From Tardiphaga sp. 709 (lineage in GTDB: Bacteria > Pseudomonadota > Alphaproteobacteria > Rhizobiales > Xanthobacteraceae): DNA of 64,000 bases. How positions within the stretch are numbered: the first letter of the stretch is position 1; each line of letters opens with the position of its first letter. Where the stretch lies: contig NZ_CP135529.1 of assembly GCF_032401055.1 (NCBI RefSeq), forward strand, positions 124,001-188,000, in the 5' to 3' direction. The notes under the pieces were generated by a model, which was not told where the DNA came from, did not search any database, and saw nothing but the letters and a program-made list of their open reading frames with translations. A program made the translations under genes and the position numbers. Positions 48,661 to 56,340 of this stretch are shown here, piece after piece.

Positions 48661-49485
48661 ATGATCATCGAGTTATTTGGGCCGCCTGGTGCAGGCAAGA
48701 CCACACTTCTTCGCGGCCTCTGCCGGGGGCTGGCGCAAGAAGGCATCAACCTGAAGACAGTGAACGGTTATCGCCTGATTGAATATGCGTCGGCCCAGGA
48801 TGACGGCCCGGAGACGCGCCATGGCATTGGGCGTATTGGCAGAAAGATTGCCACCTCCGGTCCTGTCTTGCTATCGACCCTGCCGAAGGACGGTGTCGCG
48901 GCGCGGCTTCTAGCATCAATCCCGCTACGAAGCCGCACATGGTCATGGCGCATGAAGGTCGACATCGCTCTACTGTGCGAATCTTGGCGTAAAGCGCAGG
49001 AATCGGAAGGTTACTTCATTTTTGAAGAAGGCCTGATCCAGGCATTGTGTGCGCTGGTTTTGCTGGCGCGAACTCCAAGCATTGACGTGGTTCGTGACTG
49101 CCTAGCGTTCCTGCCGCGACCGGACCTGCTTGTCCAGCTCGATGCGCCGCAGGAAACGTTGCGCCGCCGTCTTACGGATCGGCATGCGCACCAGCCGCTC
49201 ATCGAAGTCCTCCTGTTCGAACTCGGCGTGGACAGGGGCTTGAAGCAGGCCAATATCTCAAGGGAGATCGGCGAGTGCTTGCGCCGGGACGGATGGCCCT
49301 TGATACAAGTCGACGGTGCCGACCCCCTCAATTTCGATAAGGTCATCACGCGAGTCCTGGGAGAGCATATCAATGAGACTGCCCTGGGTGACCAAGGCGA
49401 TAAAAGCCAAACCACTAGATTAGCTGGCAACTATGAACTTGATGGATCTCAACATTTCGCACGGGGGCCTGGTGGCAGCATCTGA
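48661..49485 (+). CDS. P-loop kinase-like NTPase (intact paralogue)
   Basis: This 274-residue protein starts at the ATG at 48661. Walker A GPPGAGKT is at residues 7-14, and a thymidylate-kinase-like lid is suggested by RPDLLVQLDAPQETLRRRLTDRHAHQP (Asp at strand end, then Arg-rich lid). The middle carries YFIFEEGLIQALCAL. The pattern fits small-molecule or sugar kinases found in surface polysaccharide clusters, without clear specificity. It is paralogous to the truncated gene at 47490-47612 in the opposite orientation. The C-terminal 40 residues are polar and probably disordered. I infer a shared role with the divergent methyltransferase. Confidence 0.72.
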   Translation: MIIELFGPPGAGKTTLLRGLCRGLAQEGINLKTVNGYRLIEYASAQDDGPETRHGIGRIGRKIATSGPVLLSTLPKDGVAARLLASIPLRSRTWSWRMKVDIALLCESWRKAQESEGYFIFEEGLIQALCALVLLARTPSIDVVRDCLAFLPRPDLLVQLDAPQETLRRRLTDRHAHQPLIEVLLFELGVDRGLKQANISREIGECLRRDGWPLIQVDGADPLNFDKVITRVLGEHINETALGDQGDKSQTTRLAGNYELDGSQHFARGPGGSI

Positions 49486-49745
49486 CGCTCGCTCACGATT
49501 TGAATCATTGCGTGGTCGAGCCCCGGTCCGCCCGGAGCGAGGCATGGATACTTTGGGTCGCCTCGACTAGCGCGGTCCGCTGTCTCGGAGAGCCTTGCGT
49601 CCGAAACCAACCATTCAGCCACGATCAGCCCGTGAGGCGCGCACGAAACAAGGTGCAGCCGTCCGCCAGGCGCGACCTGGAGATATCCCGGAATCCAGCC
49701 TCGGTCACCGGCGCGCTCCTCGACCGCCTCACGCATCACGTCCAT
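49449..49745 (-). CDS. Hypothetical protein, uncertain
   Basis: A 98-residue frame from the ATG at 49745 (or a GTG two codons earlier with AGAAGGG upstream) reads MREAVEERAGDRGWIPGYLQ, GGRLHLVSCAPHGLIVAEWL and so on. The pattern of charged and hydrophobic residues is plausible for a real small protein. It overlaps the tail of the kinase-like gene by about 36 bases. No family is recognised. It may equally be a remnant or a chance frame. Confidence 0.35.
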   Translation of the reverse strand: MDVMREAVEERAGDRGWIPGYLQVAPGGRLHLVSCAPHGLIVAEWLVSDARLSETADRASRGDPKYPCLAPGGPGLDHAMIQIVSERQMLPPGPRAKC

Positions 49746-49942
49746 AACCACATATAACCCTTCTGATCTGCTGTCAGGACGTCCTGAACTTCTGCATCGC
49801 GCGCTGTGAGCTGATTGCTTGCAGCGCGTTTTGCTTTTTGCGGGGACGGTTAGCTGCGGCAACGTGGCGGGCAGCATTATCTTTACAATGGAAAGATTTC
49901 TGCGATGGTGAGCTGACACTGCCTGCTGAATGCGAGGCCACC

Positions 49943-50347
49943 ATGTCGCTGCAGCCGTTGCTTGATGCCGCCGCTCCAATCCCGTTGCATGCTGTTGCGG
50001 CCATGGCTGCATTCGTGCTTGGTGTCGTTCAATTGATCGCACCCAAGGGCACGCTGCCACACAGGATGCTCGGCTGGATCTGGGTGATCCTGCTCGCCAT
50101 TGTCGCGATCAGTTCGTTTGGGATCCATGGCCATAGCTACCGGCTGTGGCGGGACTGGAGCCCGATCCATCTGCTGTCGATCATGGCACCGGTGATGCTC
50201 GTGCTCGGCGTGATCGCGGCACGCCGGCACCGCGTCAGAGCGCATGCCATCACCATGATTTCGATCTTCGCCGGCGCCCTGGTGATCGCCGGCGCGTTCA
50301 CCCTGGTGCCCGGCCGGGTCATGCACACCGTGGTGTTCGGTCGCTAG
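49943..50347 (+). CDS. DUF2306-like small membrane protein
   Basis: This 134-residue integral membrane protein has four predicted helices: AVAAMAAFVLGVVQLIAP, MLGWIWVILLAIVAISSFGI, IHLLSIMAPVMLVLGVIAA and TMISIFAGALVIAGAFTLVPG. Conserved features are the HAVAA start, the polar PHRMLGWIWV turn, HSYRLWRDWSPIHLLS and the final GRVMHTVVFG, all typical of DUF2306-type proteins of unknown function. The ATG at 49943 gives MSLQPLLDAAAPIPLHA; the upstream frame is not protein-like. It precedes gyrA by about 200 bases and appears to be a resident gene. Confidence 0.78.
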   Translation: MSLQPLLDAAAPIPLHAVAAMAAFVLGVVQLIAPKGTLPHRMLGWIWVILLAIVAISSFGIHGHSYRLWRDWSPIHLLSIMAPVMLVLGVIAARRHRVRAHAITMISIFAGALVIAGAFTLVPGRVMHTVVFGR

Positions 50348-50552
50348 ATTGCTGCAAGACGGCCGCATGAGTTTCGCAAGATTCGGCGGGTTCGGGCTGG
50401 CTTATTCGGGGCCAGTTCACAAGCCCTGTACAGCTCCCGTAAGCATTTGAAAAATCAGCAGGAAAATAGAGCCGCGGGCGTTGTCTGCGGGGTGGCTTGA
50501 AGTCGCGCGATGCGCTATATGATTCCCAGCAAAACCTGACCGGAAATCATCC

Positions 50553-53324
50553 TTGTCCGACACTGAAGACCAGAAGCCTGGGGAGCCACCGGCCCCCTCG
50601 GATATTCGTCCCGTATCCATCCTCGATGAGATGAAGCGTTCGTATCTCGATTACGCCATGAGCGTGATCGTGGCGCGTGCGCTGCCGGATGCGCGTGACG
50701 GCTTGAAGCCGGTGCATCGCCGCATTCTCTATGCAATGTATGAGAACGGCTTCGAGTGGAACAAGCCGTATCGCAAGTCAGCGCGAACCGTTGGCGACGT
50801 GATCGGTAAGTATCATCCGCACGGCGACCAGTCGGTCTATGATGCCATGGTCCGCATGGCGCAGGACTTCTCGATGCGCGTGCCGCTGATCGACGGTCAG
50901 GGCAATTTCGGCTCGGTGGATGGCGATCAGGCCGCCGCGATGCGATACACGGAATCGCGCCTGACCAAGATCGCGCAGTCGCTGCTCGACGATCTCGACA
51001 AGGACACCGTCGACTATCAGGACAACTACGATGGCTCGTTCCGTGAGCCACGCGTGCTGCCGGCGAAGTTCCCGAATCTGCTGGTGAATGGCGGCGGCGG
51101 CATTGCCGTCGGCATGGCCACCAACATCCCGCCGCATAATCTCGGCGAAGTCATCGACGCCTGCGTCGCGCTGATCGATGATCCGTCACTGACCATTGAC
51201 GATCTGAACAAGATCATCCCGGGTCCGGATTTCCCGACGGGTGGCATCATTCTCGGCCGCGCCGGGATTCGTACGGCCTATCACACCGGCCGCGGTTCCA
51301 TCGTGATGCGCGGCAAGGTCTCGATCGAGCCGACGCGCAAGGATCGCGAAGCGATCATCGTCTCTGAAATCCCGTACCAGGTGAACAAGGCCACCATGGT
51401 CGAGCGCATCGCCGAACTGGTGCGCGACAAGAAGATCGAAGGCATCTCCGATCTCAGAGACGAATCCGACCGCGACGGTTTTCGTGTCGTCGTCGAATTG
51501 AAGCGGGACGCGGTGCCCGAGGTGGTGCTCAACCAGCTATACAAGTTCACGCCGCTGCAGACCAATTTCGGCGCCAACATGGTGGCGCTCGACACCGGCC
51601 GTCCGTTGCTGATGAACCTGAAGGATCTGCTGACGATCTTCGTCGCGTTCCGCGAACAGGTCGTCACGCGCCGTACCAAGTTCCTGCTCAACAAGGCGCG
51701 CGATCGCGCGCATATCCTCGTCGGCCTCGCGATTGCAGTGGCGAATATCGACGAGGTCATTCGTGTCATTCGTACCTCACCGGACCCCGCCACTGCACGT
51801 GACATCCTGATGGAGCGTCATTGGCCCGCGCAGGATGTGGCGACGATGATGATGCTGATCGACGATCCGCGTCATCGCCTCGAGGAAGACGGCACCGCGC
51901 GGCTGTCCTTCGAACAGGCCAAGGCCATTCTCGATCTGCGACTGGCTCGCTTGACAGCTCTGGGTCGCGAAGAAATCTCCGACGAGCTGGACAAGCTCGC
52001 TGTCGAGATTGCGGACTATCTGGAGATCCTGCGTTCGCGCGCGCGCGTCCAGGGCATCATCAAGGACGAACTCGGTGCGGTGAAGTCGGAATTCGCGACA
52101 CCGCGCAAGACCGTCATCATGGAGCAGGAAGGCGAGGTCGAAGACGAAGACCTGATCCAGCGCGAAGACATGGTGGTGACGGTGTCGCATCATGGCTACG
52201 TCAAGCGCGTGCCGCTTTCGACCTATCGGGCCCAGCGCCGCGGCGGCAAAGGGCGCTCGGGCATGGCGACGCGCGACGAGGATTTCGTCTCGCGTCTGTT
52301 TGTAGCCTCGACCCATACGCCGGTGCTGTTCTTCTCGTCGCGCGGCCAGGTCTATAAGGAAAAGGTCTGGCGTCTGCCGATCGCGCCGCCAAACGGGCGC
52401 GGCAAGGCGATGATCAACATCCTGCCGCTGGAGCAGGGCGAACGTATCACCACGATCATGCCGTTGCCTGAGGATGAGGCGACGTGGAACGATCTTGACG
52501 TGATGTTCGCGACCACTGGCGGCAATGTCCGCCGCAACAAGCTCTCTGACTTCGTCGATGTCAGGCGCTCCGGCATCATCGCGATGAAGCTCGATGAGGG
52601 CGAAGCGATCGTCGATGTGCAGATCGCCACCGAACATGATGACGTGCTGCTGACCGCTGCCGGCGGCCAGTGCATCCGTTTCCCGGTAACAGACGTGCGT
52701 GTGTTCCAGGGCCGCAGTTCGATGGGCGTGCGCGGCATTTCGTTGGCGGAGGGTGACAAGCTGATCTCGCTGACGATCCTGCGCCACCTCGAGGCCAATT
52801 CCGACGAGCGTGCGGCCTATCTGCGCCGCGCCAATGCGGTGCGCCGCGGCGGCGCCGAGGAGCGTGCCGATGTCGCGGACGAAGCGGCGGCTGCCGTGGA
52901 GACCGAAGAGGCGACGGGGGCCATCGAACTCGGCGAGCAGCGCTATGTGGAAATGTCGGCATCCGAGCAGTTTGTGCTGACCATCAGCGAGAACGGCTAC
53001 GGCAAGCGGACCTCGTCGTTCGAGTACCGCACCACCGGACGCGGCGGCAAGGGTATCGTCGCGATGTCGGTCAACAACCGGAATGGCAAGCTGATCGCTT
53101 CGTTCCCGGTCGAGGACAGCGACCAGATCATGCTTGTCACCGACAAGGGCCAGCTCATCCGCTGCCCGGTGGAAGGTATCCGCATTGCCGGCCGTTCGAC
53201 CCAGGGCGTCATCGTGTTCAACACGGCTGACGACGAGCACGTCGTGTCGGTCGAGCATATCGGCGAGGCGGGCGAGGGCGAAGAGGGCGAGAACGGCAAC
53301 GGTGCGCCGGTGGCGGAGGGCTGA
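50553..53324 (+). CDS. gyrA: DNA gyrase subunit A
   Basis: This 923-residue type II topoisomerase subunit introduces negative supercoils together with GyrB. The catalytic Tyr is in [11 protein letters not shown] (about residue 132). The quinolone region reads [15 protein letters not shown], with Gln at position 93, which corresponds to Ser83 of E. coli, and Asp97 matching Asp87. The C-terminal beta-pinwheel has the GyrA box region [11 protein letters not shown] and a second [13 protein letters not shown]. An insertion rich in Ala and Glu lies near residue 770 and a Gly/Glu tail ends the protein. The start is TTG at 50553, the only start before the conserved N-terminus. Confidence 0.96.
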   Translation: MSDTEDQKPGEPPAPSDIRPVSILDEMKRSYLDYAMSVIVARALPDARDGLKPVHRRILYAMYENGFEWNKPYRKSARTVGDVIGKYHPHGDQSVYDAMVRMAQDFSMRVPLIDGQGNFGSVDGDQAAAMRYTESRLTKIAQSLLDDLDKDTVDYQDNYDGSFREPRVLPAKFPNLLVNGGGGIAVGMATNIPPHNLGEVIDACVALIDDPSLTIDDLNKIIPGPDFPTGGIILGRAGIRTAYHTGRGSIVMRGKVSIEPTRKDREAIIVSEIPYQVNKATMVERIAELVRDKKIEGISDLRDESDRDGFRVVVELKRDAVPEVVLNQLYKFTPLQTNFGANMVALDTGRPLLMNLKDLLTIFVAFREQVVTRRTKFLLNKARDRAHILVGLAIAVANIDEVIRVIRTSPDPATARDILMERHWPAQDVATMMMLIDDPRHRLEEDGTARLSFEQAKAILDLRLARLTALGREEISDELDKLAVEIADYLEILRSRARVQGIIKDELGAVKSEFATPRKTVIMEQEGEVEDEDLIQREDMVVTVSHHGYVKRVPLSTYRAQRRGGKGRSGMATRDEDFVSRLFVASTHTPVLFFSSRGQVYKEKVWRLPIAPPNGRGKAMINILPLEQGERITTIMPLPEDEATWNDLDVMFATTGGNVRRNKLSDFVDVRRSGIIAMKLDEGEAIVDVQIATEHDDVLLTAAGGQCIRFPVTDVRVFQGRSSMGVRGISLAEGDKLISLTILRHLEANSDERAAYLRRANAVRRGGAEERADVADEAAAAVETEEATGAIELGEQRYVEMSASEQFVLTISENGYGKRTSSFEYRTTGRGGKGIVAMSVNNRNGKLIASFPVEDSDQIMLVTDKGQLIRCPVEGIRIAGRSTQGVIVFNTADDEHVVSVEHIGEAGEGEEGENGNGAPVAEG

Positions 53325-53359
53325 GGTTCATCGCTCTGGCTTGCAACACGTGAAGCGAA

Positions 53360-53389
53360 AAGCCTGCAGTTTATGCTGCGGGCTTTTTT
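53360..53389 (+). terminator. Rho-independent terminator of gyrA
   Basis: AAGCCTGCAG and CTGCGGGCTT form a stem with one mismatch over a short TTTATG loop and are followed by a run of T ending at 53389, 36 bases after the gyrA stop. Confidence 0.88.
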
Positions 53390-53409
53390 GTGTCGACAGG
53401 ACGCCGTAT

Positions 53410-53487
53410 GTAGGATGGGTTGAGCGCAGCGATACCCATCAATTCCATCGCTGGTGGTGATGGGCGCTGCGCTGAACCAAGCCCATC
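53410..53487. repeat. Left palindromic repeat flanking the HEPN-like gene
   Basis: This consists of two imperfectly matching palindromic units, 53413-53440 and 53459-53487, each beginning GATGGG or GGATGGG and ending CCCATC with a core of GCGCAGCG or CGCTGCGC. The first unit has an exact inverted 28-base match at 54462-54489 on the far side of the gene. The sequence style (GTAGGATGGG...GCGCAGCG...CCCATC) is a common dispersed repeat of proteobacteria. Confidence 0.8.
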
Positions 53488-53529
53488 GCTTACCATAGCG
53501 GAGCGAGACGATCTGCGAGGGAGGTTCGA

Positions 53530-54429
53530 GTGGCGGATGAGGTGGCGCTTCAGGATGAAAGCATTGCTCGGTGGCGTGACGCGTTCCGCGATGACACGAC
53601 AGGAATCAACAAGACTGTTCAAGATTTGCTCCGGGACTACGCCGCCTTTCGCACAGTGATCAAAACCGTACGTTTGGCCAATGAACGGGAAGGGACGGAT
53701 CCTCCACTTAACCAGATGCTCTTCAATCTTGTTTCACAAGGGTTCTGGTCTAGCCTCCTTCTCGGCACCCGACGTCTGCTGGACAAGGGAGGCTCGAGTG
53801 GCAAGAAGGGCGTTAATTCTATCTGGTCCGTTGTCCAAGATGTCGAGGCGAGCCAAGATTGGCTCAATCGCAAGATCTATGTCGAACGAGTGCTACATGC
53901 ACAATACGATCTCGATCGCCTACAACAAGAAGCTTACGATCAAGTCGTTGCTGCCAATGGGCGTGCGGTATGGGGAGATCCCGAACTAATCAAGAGCGAT
54001 GCTGCGCATCGTCATTTCGACGCGCTGAGTGGTGTTTCGCAATCGAAAAGGAAACCACAAGATCTGATCTCGCCTTTGATCTTCGATAAGCTCAAGAAGC
54101 GTCTTGCCGATCTCGATCACATTTCTAGGCATGTCAGTTCGCACGTTGCTCATGCGGGTAACAAGCAAAGCCGGTACGACAAAGAGTTAAACGCCTTTGA
54201 TATTCGAGATGCGCGCGAAACGTTGCGGCGGCTCAAAGAAATCGCGGACTTGACGGGAATCTGGTTCGCAAATGAAAGTAGTGCTGGCCTCGCTACATAC
54301 ATCGGAGACCAGTTCGATGGTCTTGACCATGCTGTTGTGCGCACTACCGATTTGGTTGCTCTGGCTGAACAATGGCGATCGATTGACCGCGACATAGCAA
54401 CTTGGTCAATTGCACCGGATGATCTGTAA
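53530..54429 (+). CDS. Lone accessory protein with HEPN-like R-x4-H motif (AbiU2-like, tentative)
   Basis: This 299-residue, mostly helical protein starts at a GTG (53530) behind a GGGAGG site. The region around residues 30-110 (TVQDLLRDYAAFRTVIKTVR, GFWSSLLLGTRRLLDK, SIWSVVQDVE) has the look of AbiU2/HEPN-type helical domains. Near residue 200 it carries R200-H-V-S-S-H205 (DHISRHVSSHVAHAGN), matching the R-x4-6-H active motif of HEPN ribonucleases. HEPN proteins are frequent toxins and phage-defence effectors. The gene has lower GC than gyrA and is bracketed by inverted copies of a palindromic repeat. No antitoxin gene is adjacent. Family placement is tentative. Confidence 0.65.
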   Translation: MADEVALQDESIARWRDAFRDDTTGINKTVQDLLRDYAAFRTVIKTVRLANEREGTDPPLNQMLFNLVSQGFWSSLLLGTRRLLDKGGSSGKKGVNSIWSVVQDVEASQDWLNRKIYVERVLHAQYDLDRLQQEAYDQVVAANGRAVWGDPELIKSDAAHRHFDALSGVSQSKRKPQDLISPLIFDKLKKRLADLDHISRHVSSHVAHAGNKQSRYDKELNAFDIRDARETLRRLKEIADLTGIWFANESSAGLATYIGDQFDGLDHAVVRTTDLVALAEQWRSIDRDIATWSIAPDDL

Positions 54430-54457
54430 GTCGCCGTCGGGCATACAGGCTTAGCTC

Positions 54458-54490
54458 GTAGGATGGGTATCGCTGCGCTCAACCCATCCT
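54458..54490. repeat. Right palindromic repeat flanking the HEPN-like gene
   Basis: This unit contains (54462-54489) the exact reverse complement of the left unit at 53413-53440 over 28 bases. It begins 28 bases after the stop of the HEPN-like gene. The pair frames a segment of about 1.05 kb that contains that single gene. Confidence 0.8.
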
Positions 54491-54589
54491 TGCTACAGGC
54501 TGGCTGAATAAAGCGTTCCTCCGGATACCCGGTCGAACGGGAATGACGAGGCTCGGCAAAATCCAGGCGTCTCGTCACCCCCGCTCGCA

Positions 54590-55243
54590 TCAGCCTGCGT
54601 TCTTCGGCACCGGCGTGTTGAGCAGCTGCTGCTCCCACAGGTATGCAATGCCGCTACCGCCGGCATGCTGCGTCATCACTTCCGTCAGCTTGGCGGCTGT
54701 TTCGGCTCGGGCCCAGTCGCGCTGCCATTCGGCGGCCACTGCCAGCCAGGTCATCATGTTGGCGCCGGCCGCGATCATGCGCTGGATGGCGACCTGATGG
54801 GCCTCGACCGAAACGGCCCCCGAGGCATCGGTGACGACCGTTACGTCCCAGCCCTCGCCGAGGGCCTGGATCGTTGGCATCGCGACGCAGATCTCGGTCC
54901 ATAGGCCCGCGATGATCAGCTGTTTGCGGCCCGTTGCCTTGACGACGTCCACCACCTTCGGGTCTTCCCAGGTGTTGATGAAGGTCCGGTCGATCACTTC
55001 CTGACCGGGAAAAACATCGGTGATCTGAGGGAACAGCAGACCGCCGCGCTCGGCGAGCACGCTGGTCAGGATGGTGGGCACGCCGAACGCCTTGGCGGCC
55101 TTCGCCAGGCCCGCCGTATTGTTGATCACCATCTGCGGTTCGTGGCTGTTCACGTTCGCGAGCTGGTAGGGCTGGTGGTCGATCAGAACGAGGACCGAGT
55201 CCTCGGGACGAAGGAGCGACGCAAGGCCATTACGAAAGGTCAT
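54590..55243 (-). CDS. Isochorismatase-fold hydrolase (YcaC-like)
   Basis: This 217-residue cysteine hydrolase has the catalytic Asp D22 in VLVLIDHQPYQLANV and the nucleophile C119 in IAGLWTEICVAMPTIQAL. An Arg (R86 in IDRTFINTWEDP) stands at the lysine position of the usual triad, as I recall for YcaC. TDASGAVSVEAHQVAIQRM also matches the YcaC group. Substrates are not known. The ATG at 55243 is the family start; a longer frame upstream overlaps the LysR promoter gap. Divergent transcription from a LysR-type gene suggests that this regulator controls it. Confidence 0.88.
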   Translation of the reverse strand: MTFRNGLASLLRPEDSVLVLIDHQPYQLANVNSHEPQMVINNTAGLAKAAKAFGVPTILTSVLAERGGLLFPQITDVFPGQEVIDRTFINTWEDPKVVDVVKATGRKQLIIAGLWTEICVAMPTIQALGEGWDVTVVTDASGAVSVEAHQVAIQRMIAAGANMMTWLAVAAEWQRDWARAETAAKLTEVMTQHAGGSGIAYLWEQQLLNTPVPKNAG

Positions 55244-55389
55244 GAATACATCCTCTGCTGCCGTTGTGAGTGAGATTGGTCGGGGACAGACGCCAACGGC
55301 GACGTTGCCTGAAGGGGTATTGCCGTTCTCATGCGCGATGGGGTAGTGCCCTCCCGTGCCAAGCTGTGTCGCGAAACGGGGAACGCTGA

Positions 55390-56283
55390 ATGGACATCGA
55401 AGAGCTGCGGACATTCGTGGAAATTGCCGATGCCGGTGGCGTTTCGCCCGCCGCGCGCCGGCTCGGCGTTTCCAAGTCGATCGTCAGTCGGCAGCTTGCT
55501 CGCCTCGAAGCGGAACTCGGCGTTCAGCTTCTGGCGCGCACCACGCGCGGCGCCGCGCTCACGGAAGCCGGCATCACGTTTCGCGATCATGCGGCGCGCG
55601 CCTGCGGCGAGATCGACGCAGCCCGGGAATTGATCCAGCCTGACGGTGAGCTTTGCGGGCGACTGCGCATTGCCGTGCCGCTTACTTTCGGCCCAACGCA
55701 CCTGGCGCCCGTGCTTGCGGACATGGCGCGACGGCACCCGCAGCTCCACGTCCATACCGTCTACAGTGATCGCTTCGTCGATCTCATCGCCGAAGGTTTC
55801 GATTGCGCGATCCGGGTTGGCTATCTTCCGGACTCCAACCTGATCGCGCGACACGTCGGGCCTATTTATGCAAAATTGGTCGCGAGCCCGGACTATATCA
55901 AAGCGCATGGTTCCCCCGAGACGCCGGACGAACTCGTCGACCATCAGGCTCTCATGCAGGGCACCGAAGCCTGGCAATTCATGGATGGCGACAAGATCAT
56001 CACGGTGCGTCCACAGGGGCGATTCAAGGCCGACAACGGCGCAGCTCTTGTCGCCGCCGCATTGGCAGGACTCGGTATCGCCTGGCTCCCGGGTGGCATC
56101 ACCGACGACTACATCGCCTCCGGCGCGCTGGTTGCGGTCATGACACGCTATCCACCACCGCCGGCAGGTGTCTATGTCATCCGCCCGCCAAGTCAGCATC
56201 CCGCACGGAAGGTGCGGGTTCTTACCGAAATGCTGATCGCGTGTTTTGAAAAGGCCCCGCGCCCTGCGGATGTCGGTCACTAA
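55390..56283 (+). CDS. LysR-family transcriptional regulator
   Basis: This 297-residue regulator has an N-terminal winged helix-turn-helix (MDIEELRTFVEIADAGGVSP, then AARRLGVSKSIVSRQLARLE) and a C-terminal periplasmic-binding-protein-like effector domain (residues about 90-290, LCGRLRIAVPLTFGPTHLAP). It is divergent from the isochorismatase-fold gene with 146 bases between the starts, the usual arrangement in which LysR proteins repress themselves and activate the neighbour. The effector cannot be predicted. The segment matches the AaeR/CrgA-type subgroup in style. Confidence 0.9.
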   Translation: MDIEELRTFVEIADAGGVSPAARRLGVSKSIVSRQLARLEAELGVQLLARTTRGAALTEAGITFRDHAARACGEIDAARELIQPDGELCGRLRIAVPLTFGPTHLAPVLADMARRHPQLHVHTVYSDRFVDLIAEGFDCAIRVGYLPDSNLIARHVGPIYAKLVASPDYIKAHGSPETPDELVDHQALMQGTEAWQFMDGDKIITVRPQGRFKADNGAALVAAALAGLGIAWLPGGITDDYIASGALVAVMTRYPPPPAGVYVIRPPSQHPARKVRVLTEMLIACFEKAPRPADVGH

Positions 56284-56340
56284 CGCACGAACCAAACGGA
56301 TGGTGCGCAGGGACCGGCCGAGGCTTAAGTCGCGCGCGGC

